NCBI RefSeq assembly: GCF_000003815.2
Contig: NW_023365695.1
Coordinates: forward strand, 84,907 to 124,794
Direction of reading: 5' to 3'
Length of the DNA stretch: 39,888 nt
Origin: Branchiostoma floridae
Taxonomy: Eukaryota; Chordata; Leptocardii; Amphioxiformes; Branchiostomatidae
The notes beneath the pieces were generated by a model, which saw only the letters and a program-made list of their open reading frames with translations, did not search any database and had not been told where the DNA came from. This document shows, piece after piece, positions 17,480-30,700 of this stretch. Made by a program: the position numbers and the translations under genes. Numbering within the stretch: the first letter of the stretch is position 1; each line of letters starts with the position of its first letter.

Positions 17480-18870
17480 TGGAGACCTCCCCCTTTTATG
17501 TATAGGTATGGTAGCGTTTATTTCTAAGAAGAGGCATTGCTTTTACCAAATTAAGAGTATTTTCCGCTCAATATACCACATGCGCCGTTCAATAAAGCAG
17601 CGGCTTCAAATGAATAGCTCCTGCTGTGTTTGCGTGTTTAGTTTAACCAAGAAAAGTAAATATCCTGTGTGAAAGCTACATATAACAGATACAATCTTTC
17701 CGATATCTTTCCGTTACATTTGAGCTGACTTTACATAAAAAGGGGGGAGGTTTAAGAAAACCTCCCCCCTTTTATGTATAGGCGGAAAAAAGATGTCCCC
17801 TTTTATGTATAGGCGGAAAAAAGATGTCGGAAAGGTAGCGTTAATCATTACTTGAAGAAGAGGCATTGCTTTTACCAAATTAAGAGTATTTTCCGCTCAA
17901 TATACCACATGCGCCGTTCACTTAAGCAGCGGCTTCAAATGAATAGTGTTTGCGTGTTAAGTTTAACCAAGAAAAGTAAATCTCCTTTGTGAAAGCTACA
18001 TATAACAGATACAATCTTTCCGATGTCTTTCCGTTACATTTGAGCTGACTTTACATAAAAGGGGGGAGGTTTAAGCAAACCTCCCCCCTTTTATGTATAG
18101 GTGGAAAAAAGATGTCGGAAAGGTAGCGTTAATTATTATTTGAAGAAGAGGCATTGCTTTTACCAAATTAAGAGTATTTTCCGCTCAATATACCACATGC
18201 GCCGTTCAATAAAGCAGCGGCTTCAAATGAATAGTGTTTGCGTGTTAAGTTTAACCAAGAAAAGTAAATCTCCTTTGTGAAAGCTACATATAACAGATAC
18301 AATCTTTCCGATGTCTTTCCGTTACATTTGAGCTGACTTTACATAAAAGGGGGGAGGTTTAAGCAAACCTCCCCCCTTTTATGTATAGGTGGAAAAAAGA
18401 TGTCGGAAAGGTAGCGTTAATCATTATTTGAAGAAGAGGCATTATTTTTCGCTCAATATACCACATGCGCCCTCACTAACGCAGCAGCTTCAAATGAATA
18501 GCTCCTGCTGTGTTAACGTGTTGAGTTTAACCAAGATAAGCAACATTTGCTCCTGGTTAAAACTTACATATAGCAGATACAATTTTTGGAATGTATAGGT
18601 GCAAACGGAAAGGTAGCGTTAATTATTATTCTTAAAAGAGGCATTGCTTTTACCAAATTACGAGTATTTTCCACTCAATATACCACATGCGCCTCTCACT
18701 AAAGTAGCGACCTCGCCTGAATAACTCATTCTGTGTTAGCGTGTTTGACGAAACCAGGAAAATCAAAATATCCTCATGGAACATATGGTATCTTTCCAAT
18801 GTCTTTACGTTACCATTGAGCTCACTTTACACAAAAAGATGCTATGTACAGGTGCAAGAAAGATGTCGGA
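17480..18870. repeat. Tandem array of ~288-bp units, each with a long perfect hairpin
   Basis: About five units, the outer ones degraded. Three contain a 21-bp perfect stem (TACATAAAAGGGGGGAGGTT plus T, and its complement). Units 2 and 3 are at 18052-18097 and 18340-18385 with loop AAGC; a variant is at 17732-17780. Each unit also has GTCGGAAAGGTAGCGTTAAT and TATACCACATGCGCC. Local 33-bp duplication makes one unit longer. Confidence 0.88.
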
Positions 18871-20419
18871 AAGGTAGCGTTTACTTTTTCCAGTAGTATC
18901 GTATGTTACCGATATCGTTCCGTTACCTTTGCCTTTGAGCTTACTTTTCAGAAAACTCTCTGAACTTTCTTTACAGAGGTGGAGATTGATAGTTACAGAA
19001 AAAGATGTTGGAGAGGTAGCGTTGAAAGCAAGGAAATTAAATATTTAACCTCCTTGTTGAAAGGAAACAACAGTCGCCGGGAGGACTGGGTACATGCCCC
19101 CGAAGATTGGTGGTCATAATTACGGCATGTTCCCGTTCAGGGTAAGAGGACTAGTACTGGGCGGCCTGTGCAGTATGTCGCTCGCGGGTGGCTGTGCCTT
19201 GCAGCTTGGCATCCCGACGACATAGCGTCCTCACTACGCGGTAACGTATCATGGGAATATAGCGGGTTTGCTGTTTATATAATTGTACAAAAAAACTTTC
19301 TTATCATCTGGAAGAACATTTATTATCTACAAGCAATAATCACGTTCTCCCAGAAAGGCTGGTATTTTCTAGTGTGGTAACAGTTGTGTTTAGCTTAACA
19401 TTGGCTAAACAGCGTACAAAGGGGATGGTGTTTTTCAAATTCAAATTTATTCGCCGTCAACTATGAATAACGAACAACGCGGCATTGAATTTCTAATTAG
19501 CAGCTCCCAGAAGAGGCCAGTCATGTGATAGGGCGTTATCCAATGACAGACAAAGGTGGGTTTTTTAAACCTAACGAATATACCATAATTTATAGAAGAA
19601 ACCAGTTTGCAGGGCGTCTGTTTCGGGACAAGTCAAGAAGGAGCCTTGGATCCGTTTCAGCACACGGATTATCGGCGTGGCTTTGCCGCAAATGGATTCG
19701 AACGGAACTACAGGACGGAACGGACATAACCATAGGACACAGTCAAGGCTTGCCAGAAACGGAGTATGTTGGAGAGTCTTCAAAGGGGCACAACTCAGGG
19801 TGAATTCAAGACTGTGTCATCTTGACCAGCATAAGCTGGCGGAGATATGGAGAGCACGGCCTGTTCATCACAAACAGTACCCGTCTTCGGGAATCTCAGC
19901 GGATTTTTCCTAATGAGATGGCCAGATGGAACCAAGGAGGTTATATTCCTTGATGGAACTATGCTGCTTGAAATGATGTCTTTCCAGGCGTATCGCCCGA
20001 CACTGGACTCCAAATTGTGGACTTAAATGTAGCGGAGATTCGTGCATGGATATTGTACACCGATTGTTCCCTCGGTCGACCAATCCAAGTCCACAATTGG
20101 ACTCACAAGATAGTTTAGACGGCAAAGCCATAGATACCGGTGTAGGTATGATTCACACCAAATAAGACACGCATACCCGATGCAAAAGTTCCAATTTAAG
20201 CCACACAAAACACATAAAGCCTACCTAAAGATGCGGAAAGGTTTAAACTTACGCCGCCTTTACTAAAAATAAATGACAACTATAGTCCAAGGAAAGATCA
20301 CGGAAAGCGTTCGGATAAGTACGTTTCTGCACTTCTTCGCGTGCCTTTCAGGGTGTGTAAACGACACATAAACGTGGGGAAATCGTGACGGAAATCGACT
20401 GTAAATGTGGTCAAAAGAT

Positions 20420-20815
20420 CACGGAAAGGTCTTAAGAAACGCGTGCTTTCCGCCCGTATAGGTTACGAAAAACTGTCATTAACGACGCCTTTAAGCGTCT
20501 AATAGTTGCGGAAAGGCACGTGAAGGAGTGCCGAAACGTACATATAAGTGCATTAAAGGGAATCTTTACGTTCACGGATAGATGTCGTTAAGTTGCGGAA
20601 AGGGTGTAGAAAGGTCTTAATAAACGCATACTTTCCTCCCGTATAGGTTACGAAAAACTGTCATTAACGACGCCTTTAAGCGTCTAATAGTTGCGGAAAG
20701 GCACGTGAGGAGTGCATATAAGTACATATAAGTGCCAACGTAAAGGTAACATTAAAGGGGATCTTTACGTTCGCGGATAGATGTCGTTAAGTTGCGGAAA
20801 GGGTGCAGAAACGTC
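20420..20815. repeat. Two tandem ~195-bp units near the right end of the transposon
   Basis: Both units contain CCCGTATAGGTTACGAAAAA, ACGACGCCTTTAAGCGTC, GTTGCGGAAAGGCACGTG and GATAGATGTCGTTAAGTTGC. They carry CGGAAAG repeatedly, the complement of the left-side motif. Confidence 0.85.
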
Positions 20816-20867
20816 GCGTTTACGTTGAGTTTAAGCTTGCTTAAATACCAGATTTCGTGCTGTGGTA

Positions 20868-21668
20868 GCACTGTTGATATAAGTTACTAACTTGAGTGCA
20901 GTATACAGTTACTAACTATGGTGACACATTGTCCTCATCCGTCCAATCTGAAAATTAATTGTCATTCTATGCTTAGCAGAAACAACCAACTACACATTGG
21001 GTTGACAATTCACTGGCAAAATATTAAATAGGTGGCTTGACCCAGATTCAAATTCTTCAAACGGGTGAATTTTTTCCAGTTAAAGCCTTTCATCACTTGG
21101 CTGTCGGTGTCACGATACAGATTTTCTACTACACAATCCACTAAAATTCCATTATTTAGTCAACAAAGCCCTGTTTAACCTATGTGCTCATCACACGCAA
21201 CCCTGCATTGTTGTTGGCACCAATGTAGGATTTCCGGCCAGAGAATCATTGACAAATGTTATGAAAGCTTTTTGTTAGCATCATCATCATACAATAGCTG
21301 GGCACAGATATGTCGACAGTACAGCCTACATTGCTTTGTGTGTACATACTTTCGGTAAACCTTTCCAATTAAGGTGGGCACACGGCCGTTTTTCGTATGA
21401 AAGGCTGCGTATCTCTTCAATGGGCCATGGAACTGCATGGATACAATCATTACAAGAAAGGAGACTGGACAGTTTTAAAGTATATTAACGTATGAATAGC
21501 GGTCATAATATGAAAACACGATGGTTGAAAGAAGTCCAATACGTTCCCGTCTTTGCTTGCTGATGAATTGTTGATGAAGCTTTTCCATCGTCATACAATA
21601 TTTGGATGGTTGAGGAGTTTGGCTCATTTGCTCTTCTGACAGAACCGGGGAAGTGTTGGGAGGATGTC
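20868..21668. other. Intergenic, presumed promoter side of the lectin gene
   Basis: No gene or repeat was recognised. The start codon of the lectin gene is at 21669; no clear TATA box or other element could be placed. Confidence 0.4.
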
Positions 21669-21765
21669 ATGATGGGGACACCTCCAGGAGTGAAGCTGGT
21701 TTTGTTCATCTTTATTTTCAACATCGTGCAAGACGAGGACAAGACTCAAGTTTCCGCTGCTTACG
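21669..21765 (+). CDS. Lectin gene exon 1 (signal peptide)
   Basis: It encodes MMGTPPGVKLVLFIFIFNIV, then QDEDKTQVSAAY, ending in phase 1 at GTAAGA. A hydrophobic core follows Lys9, with a cut likely near residues 20-22. The second ATG pair is preferred over the ATG at 21606 because it puts the hydrophobic stretch at the N-terminus and is repeated at 25935. Confidence 0.75.
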
Positions 21766-24700
21766 GTAAGAATCACCTTTTTGGTTATCAGAACTTGGTC
21801 GTTACGGGAAAGAACAACGGCTACAATATTTTGACTTGAAAGAGAACCGAAAAGATCAGAGAGCTTTGTTCAATGCTCACTGGTCGATGTTACCCTTCCC
21901 GTGTAGTGATATTCTGACAAGTTGCTACCCCTTTTGCTGAATTGTACAATTCATACATTCTCTTCTCCTTTGTTTCTGATGAAATTAAACTCGCTGTAGA
22001 TTCACAGGTACAGAGTGTATTCGTAGGTATAGAGGATACACTCTATACATACTGTAAGGTTTGATCCATTCACACCGGGAAGGACCGCTACTTTTTTCGA
22101 TAAGTGCGGTGGGTTCGATCTTTAACGTGTTTAAGGTGTGTCTGCTTGTAGGATGGCTTGGTAGAGGCTAGGGGAAATAACCACAAGCCAGCTTAATATC
22201 CGTTTCTCTTCCTTAATGTATCGTGCGTAGTCCAGTATTTAGCGGCCCTGCCTCTGGAACTTCGATTCCGGCTGTATCGCCCACCCGACATGCACACTAC
22301 CGGAAAGGGTTGAAGTCCTTAGGGCGGGACGTTAAGCTGCGGTCCACTGTTCTTTGTGCTTGTCGAAAACAACTAGGGGAATTTCCCCAGTGCAATGAAC
22401 CTGTAAAGACTTTACATAACGTCTGCCTTTTCTGTCATGACCAGTGGAAGACTAGCATTTCAGTGAGCTAAAACTGGATCGAGATCACTTTCCTTTTTTC
22501 CCTATATTCTCCTACACAGAGCTGAGCCAACGTCATACTCCTTAGATTCTCACCGTATCTTCAATACTGCTCAGCAGGCAGGAAATGCAGATAACCAGCC
22601 GCTGCATGACCGATGTTAGTAAAGTGCAGACAAAGAGTAGGAACAGGGAAAAACGTGGACATGTACAGAAAACAGACAGGCAAAATTTAGCGATCCCAAA
22701 TCATTTTATGACGCAGGTTCAGGTCTGTGTAAGAGAAAGGTCCCACTTTTGTCATGGTAACGTTATGCAGCAAAAAGTAAGACCGTGTGTCCGTCAGAAC
22801 ATCCATAAATGCTACTTAGAAATGAATCACTTTGTATGAGGACATTCCAAATGGTCAGTGCCCATTATCACGCTGGGTCGTCAGGACAATAGAGGGCTTC
22901 AACCGGTGATCTCTGATATGAAAATTTAATGAGAGGTTCAGCAGGAATTAGCCTGTGTTTACACAAGCTCTCGCTGGCTGGGCTTACTTACCCCCTCCCC
23001 GAGGGCGGCGGCAATCGTAGGGCCGGCCGCTAGGGGCGCGATTTTAGTCAGGCTAAGCAGGAATTTGTTCTGCAGGCCGGCAAATTATAAAGCGGATCTT
23101 AGCCCCTTTTGGAGGGAAACGACTTCTTTTGTTGACAAGACCATAGTATGTCTAGAACGACAAAAGAAAAAGAAACCGAAATTCTGTTCAAGTATTTCTT
23201 GTTCTTTTTAAAACTTGATTTAGGTACTTTGTAGTTTGTATGTTTTATAGTTCATTAGTGATTTTGTACATCATGCGCAGTCTGGATATTTTTATTTTAC
23301 TTCTGGAACTTCTTATAAGCCGATAGTTTGATTCCGACTGTGACGCTCACCTGACACGCAATCTCCGTTGGTGATACTAAATGTAGTATCACTTTTCTTC
23401 CTAGAGTTCTACAAACAATAAATACAAAACATAAGCAACACATCTTGTACAATAAGTAAACAGAAAAGTAACAAAATCAACTAAGGTAACTTAGAGTGAA
23501 GGTGGGAGATCAGAGGTCAAGTTGAAATGTTAGAAGCCATAACTTAGGTTTTGTCTGCAGAAGGTGAATAAAAATATATATGATTAACAAAACATAATTG
23601 ATCCGTAAAGGACTGCAGTCCTCAGGACGGGACGTTAAGCCGTGGTCCACAATTATTGTGCTTGTCGAAAAGAGCTAAGGGGCCTTCCCAGGCATAATGG
23701 ACCTGTAAATACTGTACATTTGTACATAGCATCTGAAATTCGTAGAATAATCTTTCGAACCCCGCAGTGCCGCACATGTGCCCCAAGTGCAGTTAGATAC
23801 CACCTTAAGAGATACAACTGATATACATTCCATGCAGTGGTAATATGTGCGTTTTTCTCTTCTCCTAACTTCAGTGTGCGACCCGGGATGGCAGCAGTTC
23901 GGCACCAGCTGTTTTCAGATCCACAACTCTCCCCTGAGAACCCACGCTGACGCAAAGGCCGTCTGTAGCGCGGACGGGAGTCTGGCCATGCCGAAGGACC
24001 GGGACACTAACGACTTCCTGGTCGGCTTGATCAGGGACACGGACCAGAGCGTCGGCACGTGGATCGGACTCAGGTAAGGACTGCTTACATAGGGTTATAG
24101 GGTGGGCAACTTTTCGGTCAGAGGTCGGATTTCCAGGTCACAACCAAGACAAGAGCGCCACTATACGACTGTATAGTGGGTTAAAGTTGGTTTAGGCCAC
24201 CGCCCATGTAACAAGTGTTATGGTGCACTTCTAGTGATTATGTCACCAATTACGTGTAAGTGCCTTTGTCTAATCTCCGAGCAGATCTTGCGTGGCATAA
24301 GACAGTATCATAAGCTGGGAAAGGAGTTTAGCCGGCAGAGGAGTAAATTGGCCACGCGAAGATCTGCCGCAGGACGCAACCGCTCAAAGGCACTGGGAGG
24401 GGCGATCTTTTCAGAAACGTGTTTCTGCTCCTCCTAGTGCTTACTTACCTCCAACGTGAAAATTGACAGAGATTATCGTTTTACAACCTTTCCGAGCCAG
24501 TATCTGGGACAAACGCGGCGATCCGCGCCAGTTCACAGCGGGTGCTTCGCGGTGGAATAAAACTCCTCTGCCGGCTAAACTCCTTCCCCAGCTTATGTTA
24601 CTGTCTTATGCCACGCAAGATCTGCTTGGAGATTACCTTTATCCTCCATTATGCGGTGCGCCGTGATAGTTGCCAAGATGTTATGTTCCTTGAATTGCGC

Positions 24701-27700
24701 CGACGTTGTGCTTGAGTTAACACTGCACGCGTTCCATAATGACGGAGGCATTTACCCAATAGCGATAACAACGGATATAGGTTACCCCGCGGATAAAGGT
24801 AAACTCGCGCTATATCACCTTGCTCGCAGGTATGACGTGGAGGGGACGTGGAGTGACGGCACGGCGTTCCAGCCCGGGGTGTACAGCAACTGGGGAGACG
24901 GGGAACCAAACGGGGACGGGCACTGCGTCCACTTCTTCCCGTCCTCATCCCCCGACGGCTATAAGGAGAGGTGGAACGATAACTCATGTGACGAGACACT
25001 CATGTTCATCTGCCAGAAGGAAGGTGAGAATCTAACACAGCAGAACTCGTTCAATTGCACACGCGATTTGTCAGTGCATTTTCTGCAATTATCCGGGTGG
25101 TGCAACAATCCGAAGTTATTCAGCTGGAACGCACCGGTTTGGGAGTTTGGGGTACCATGCAATTAACAGAAGTGTGCAGTAATCCGTTGTGCAATCAATT
25201 GGTTTCTACTGTATTCCAAAAATTATTTCACCAGGTTGGTAGAATATAGGATATCTCGTATTTCTTCTTCTGTGATATTGGTTTTGAAAGCTTGATGATT
25301 GTATACAGCTACGGACGGGAAACAGCAGTCATTGAGAGAGTTCCATGATTTTGGAGTCCGAGGAAAGAAAGGACCCTGAAACTGGTAACTGTTCGGTGTA
25401 GCGGTGTGAGGTGGAGGGGAGCCTGCCTGGTGTTTCGCTGAAAGCCTCTCTTTGGATGGACGAGTAGTTTGAGATGTTCTGAGCATTTCACTATGTTGCA
25501 AATTGGTAGAGTATATAGAATATCTTTGCTTACAGTCTTGTTGGTACTTACTTTGCTTACAGACACCTTCTTCAGCGCTTCTAACTGGAGCTATACTTAG
25601 GTGCAAAAGCGCCACCTACAATAAATAAATAAATAAACATAGGCTATATAGAGCGGGGAGAAGCAGAACTCCAGTTAGAAGCTCTGAGGAAGGTGCGTGA
25701 GAAACTTCGAAACGTAAGCAAAGTAAGAACATACTGGTTTTGCAAAGTAATCCCCAATATCCGAATCTACAAGATGTAGTGTTTGTTTAAACCTTTAAGA
25801 AGCTAGGGTCAACCCGAGGCCACTTTTCGTTGAGGTCATGAGAGAATGGGTAAGGCTGAGGGTCAGATAAGATATTTAACAGAGATACAGTTTACACTAT
25901 AAAGTTCCAATAAGGGACTTGTTGGGAGCATGAAATGATGGGAAAATCTCCAGGATTGAAGTTGTTTTTTTGTTTATCCTTATTTCAATATAGCGCAAGA
26001 CGAGGACCAGACTCCGGTTCCCACTAATTACGGTAAGTATCCCTGTCTAATTATCATAACTTGATCGCGTTGCGGGTAAGAACAACGACTACAATATGTT
26101 GACTTGAAAGCAAAACGAGACAGTTGACGAAAAGAGAGTTTACTTGTCACCTGACTAACTAGACTGGCTATATGGGGGGGGGGGGTGTAACTTTCTCTAT
26201 TACTGACTCTAGATCTTCTGACCACTTGCTCCCTTTTTTGCTGAACTGTTCAATTCACAACCCCTGCCCCCTTTGTTTGTTTCTGATGAAACCAATTTTC
26301 ACGTTTTGTAACGCAGGTTCTGGTCTGTGCACGAGAATGTTTCCACTTTGCCAGGTTAACGCGTTATACAACAACAAAAGACCGTGTGTCAGACAGATCA
26401 TCCATAAATTTAGCGATCCCAAATCATTTTATGACGCAGGTTCAGGTCTGTGTAAGAGAAAGGTCCCCCTTTTTGCCATGGTAACGTTATGCAGCAACAA
26501 TTAAGACCGTGTGTCAGGCAGATCATTGATAAAATGCTGCTTAGAAATGAATCACTTTGTATGAGGACATTCCAAATGGTCAGTGTGCTCATTATCACGC
26601 CGGGTCGTTTGGGTAATAGTGCGCTTTAGCCGGTGATCTCCGATATGAAATTTTGATGAGAGGTTCAGCAGGAATTTGGCCGGCTGGTCAGTATATCATA
26701 AAGCGGATTTTAGCCCCTTTTGGGGTAAACGAATTCTTCTGTTGACAAGACCATGGTATGTCAGGACGACCACAAAAAAAAAAGAAAAAAGAAGACCGAA
26801 ATACTGATGAAGTATTTCTTGATCTTTGTAAAACTGTATTTAGGTAATCAGGAGTTGAAATGACGTGCGTCTTTCCTTCTCCAAACTGCAGTTTGCGACC
26901 CGGAATGGCAGCAGTTCGGCTCCAGCTGCTTCCAGATCCACAACTCCCCCCTCAGAACCTACCCGGACGCCGAGGCCGTCTGCAGCGCGGACGGAAGTCT
27001 GGCGATGCCGAAGGACCGGGACACTAACGACTTCCTGGTCAGCATGATCAGGGACACGGACACGTCTATGGACACGTGGATCGGACTCAGGTAAGGACTG
27101 CTAAACGTTACAATGGGTATCTGCACTCTCGTACACTGTAAAGAGTTGGACGGTCTGGCGATGCCGATGTACCAGGCCACCAACGACTTCCTGGTCGGCA
27201 TGATCAGGGACACGGACCAGAGCCGCGACACGTGGATCGGACTCAGGTAAGGACTGCTTCATGTTACAATGGGTATAATCTGCACTCACGTGCACTGTAA
27301 ACAGTTTGCGGACGGGAGTCTGGCCATGCCGAAGGGCCAGGCCACCAACGACTTCCTACTGAGGATTATCAGGGCCACGCCCACGCATCTCGACAAGTGG
27401 ATCGGCCTCAGGTACTCTCGACATACATACGTTATTGAGAGAGCGACAACACCCTGCCATGATGATGATGATGACATACATTATCGACCCAAGGTCGGGA
27501 CCAGGCTCGAGCATATTTCATTCCATAGAGCCCTGTCTAACATTAGTTGTTTGTTCACAAAGTTCAAAAAGTCAATATCAGAGTGCCCGTAAAAGTTAAA
27601 CTTCTGCAATGTACCCGGCCACTCGGTTTACAGATGAAACTATTTCCTGCTTGTCTTGACAGCAATGTCCCGCAAATTATTACCCTTCGGTGAGTCAGCT

Positions 27701-30700
27701 TCTGAGATAGCCGTGGAAGACTTCCATAAATTGTTTAAGAGTATCATGTTGAGTCCAAGGTATATTCAGGTATATCTACTATCTTACATCGGGTTATTGG
27801 GTGGGCCGACTTCTCTGTCATACCCAAAAAAGTGGTATCTACTAATAGCAAGAACAACGAATATAGGTTACCCCGCGGATAAAGGTAAACTTGCATTATA
27901 TCATATCGACTTGATCACAGAGTGGACCAGTGGATGTGGAGTGACGGCACGATGTTCCAGCCTGCAGTTTACAGCAACTGGGCGGACGGAGAACCGTCCG
28001 CTGATGGGAACTGCGTCCACTACTTCCCATCCTCATTCCCCGACCATCTGAAGGAGAAGTGGAACGACGCTTCATGTGACGTCACATTCATGTTCATCTG
28101 CCAGAAGGAAGGTGAGAATATTGTACAGTAGAAGGCGATTAGTAAGCCTTTTCACAGAGGTTATGAATTAGAACTCACGTGAGGCGACAGGAATTCTAGG
28201 TAAAACATGTATGTCAAAGGGTAAGGTCCCGAATGAAAACAGAAGCCTTCTAGACATTGTTATCCAAATCGAAACAATAGTCGAGACAAGGACAATGTCG
28301 CCTTACCTAGAATTTCTGTCACCGCGCATGCTTTCTGGTATCTTTGAAAGGGCTTATTGCACACCCCATTTGCCAGTGTATTTCCTGCAATTATCCGGGC
28401 GGTGCAACAATGTGAAGTTATTCAGCTGGACTGCACCGGTTTAGGATTTGGGAATTCCGTGCAATTAAAAGAAGTGTGCGGAAATCCGTTGCGCAATCAA
28501 CTGGCTTCTATTGTATTTCTAAAAATTATTTCACCAGGTTGGTAGAATATAGGATATCTCGGATTTCTTCTACACAACCAGTAAGTACTTACGTACGTTT
28601 CCGTACGTTTTGATGCCTTCCAAGCACCTTACGCCAAAAAGTAGTTGCTGGAGCAACTGGATATGGTTTTGGAAACAGTCATACGTTTCAACTACTATCC
28701 AGTAATTTTCGTCAGTGACACTGAAGAGATCTTTTTGGAGAGGGCTTATATATCCTAGCTGCGAATTGATATGTAAAAGAGATCAAACGCATTCTCTATT
28801 GCACGTCACTAATTTGATATGGTAAATTAAATATTGGATTTTCAAACTTCAAATGGAAAGTTAATGCCCACCTCACCGAAACTCGCCAGCGTGATGTATT
28901 GTAAAATGTCAGCACAGCTGTTAATGATGAGGTGTGGACACAGCATAGATAAAAAAAAAATAATGTCTCAAACGCCCCATCAGAGTTCTCCTTCTCGCCG
29001 CTATACTTAGCCGCAAAGCGCCACCTACATCGGCTACATAAAGCGGCGAGAAGCAAACTTTTTGAGAAGCAAACAAGAAACAAACAAAAGGAACGTGTCT
29101 GAGAGACATCTAAACGTACGCAAATTCATAAAGGCCATGAGGGGAAATGTACTCTCCAAGCAGAGGTTGTGGAAAAAAAGTGTTACATTTTCCTTTCATC
29201 CGTTTTTTATCGACCGACCTTTCCGGAAAACGGATGAAAAGAAATGGTCACGATTTTTCCCCCCAACCTCTGCTTGGAGAGTAGGGAAATACAAGGGTCA
29301 GACAAAATATGTTACAAAGATGCAGTTTTTTCTGAGTGAACTCAAACATACTTGTAAATGCAAGGGGACAATTTCTTTTACCTCACCTCACCTATCCCTT
29401 GACCTCCTAATGGGTCGTTGGAGCACCATGACTATTTGCTGCACTTTCCTCCTCTGTCTGACTCTGTATTCCGCCGTTCTCATCGCTTCGGCTTGACTTA
29501 ACCCAGTCCATTCTCTTATGCTATCCTCCCATCTTTTCCTCTGTCTTCCTCACTTCCGGCTTCCTGAGACCGTTTCTTGTGATAATATTTTTACAAGACC
29601 AGATGACCTTGCCGCATGGCCAAACATTTCAGCTTTCGCTTCACCACAGTAATCAAGAGGTTGGCATGTGGTTCTATGGCTTGCGTTACTTTGTTGAGAA
29701 CTTCCTCATTGGTGACAATTTCTTTACAGGTACCGAATCCTTGTGGCAACAGATCGGTGGAGGGCTGAAGTCCGTGTCGGTGGGTCGAGCAGGAGTGTGG
29801 GGAGTGAGCGGTACCGGCCAGGTGTTATGCCGAATTGGTACATACGAGAACGAAACGTCTCCAGGTTTGTACCCTCATATTTTGTCATACTGCCCTACCT
29901 ATATACCGGTCCCTTGACCGGGGGTGGTCGTGGCCGGGGCGCTTTGCTGCTGAGCACACTGCCTCCCTCCATCTCTCCCTGTCTTGCGCCAGTGCTGGTG
30001 CTGGGAAGGGCAGACCAGTTCATTCTTTAAGTCCTACCTACAAACAACAAAGAATTAATCTTCAGAACCTAGTAGGTAACACTCTTGATTTCAACAGTCT
30101 TCCAATCATCCATCTACTATTAGGGGGTTCACATTTCTTTCCAGTTGTTGAATTTAACCCAGACTTATATATTGTAACGCTTTGTAACCACCTACTGTTG
30201 TTGTTGGCATCCGTCTGTCTCGGACGACAATGGTAGGCAGACAGGGTGGGTTTAAAGTTTAAACTAAACCCCTCAATTTATAACTTGTTACACTATATGT
30301 AGCTTGGACTACCCAAACTATTTGTAACTTGCTGTGATTGATTTTGTTATTCTATTTATCTTTGGCAGCTGTAATATTTTTGAGAGGTGATGCTAATATT
30401 AGCATGTTGCTAGAATGCACCACCTTTCTGTCCTGTACTGTACTTTGTTGATCAATAATGATAGAAAAAAAACGTCTGCAGGCACGGGCTGGGCTGGCAT
30501 CCCTGGCGGACTGGATCAGGTCTCATCCGGGATCAACATCGTCTGGGGGTTCAACGTCCACAACGATGTCTTTGTCCGATCAGGTACGTGTCATTGGTCA
30601 GCTTGTCTTTGTTGTACACTCATCTACAAATGTAGTGCAATGTGTTCATTACATTTGCATGTTTATTTGTTTGAACCTTTGTGTATTCATGAAAGCTCAA

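Larger units (their letters stand above)
17070..20864. mobile_element. 3.8-kb non-autonomous DNA transposon, CACAG termini, GTA duplication (CMC-like)
   Basis: The ends are inverted: CACAGCACGAAA, five differing bases, then TATTTAAGCA on both sides (22 of 27 identical). GTA flanks each end (17067-17069 and 20865-20867). CAC...GTG ends with a 3-bp duplication fit the CACTA/Mirage/Chapaev group. TTCCG motifs are dense in the left third, and their complement CGGAAAG in the right part, like subterminal transposase sites. The left interior is a hairpin tandem array; the right holds two ~195-bp tandem units. The middle (about 19070-20200) has only short ORFs with no recognised domain and an inverted pair, GACTCCAAATTGTGGACTT and its near-complement, near 20005 and 20090. 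No transposase was seen. Confidence 0.75.

Noticed and set aside
19525-19913. Short ORFs in the middle of the 3.8-kb element as a transposase
   Set aside because: They are under 100 codons, without DDE-type spacing or recognisable domain.
27141-27411. Third and fourth C-type lectin domains
   Set aside because: The copies lack the N-terminal Cys pair and have no acceptor in the right phase; they fit the exon-border repeat pattern.
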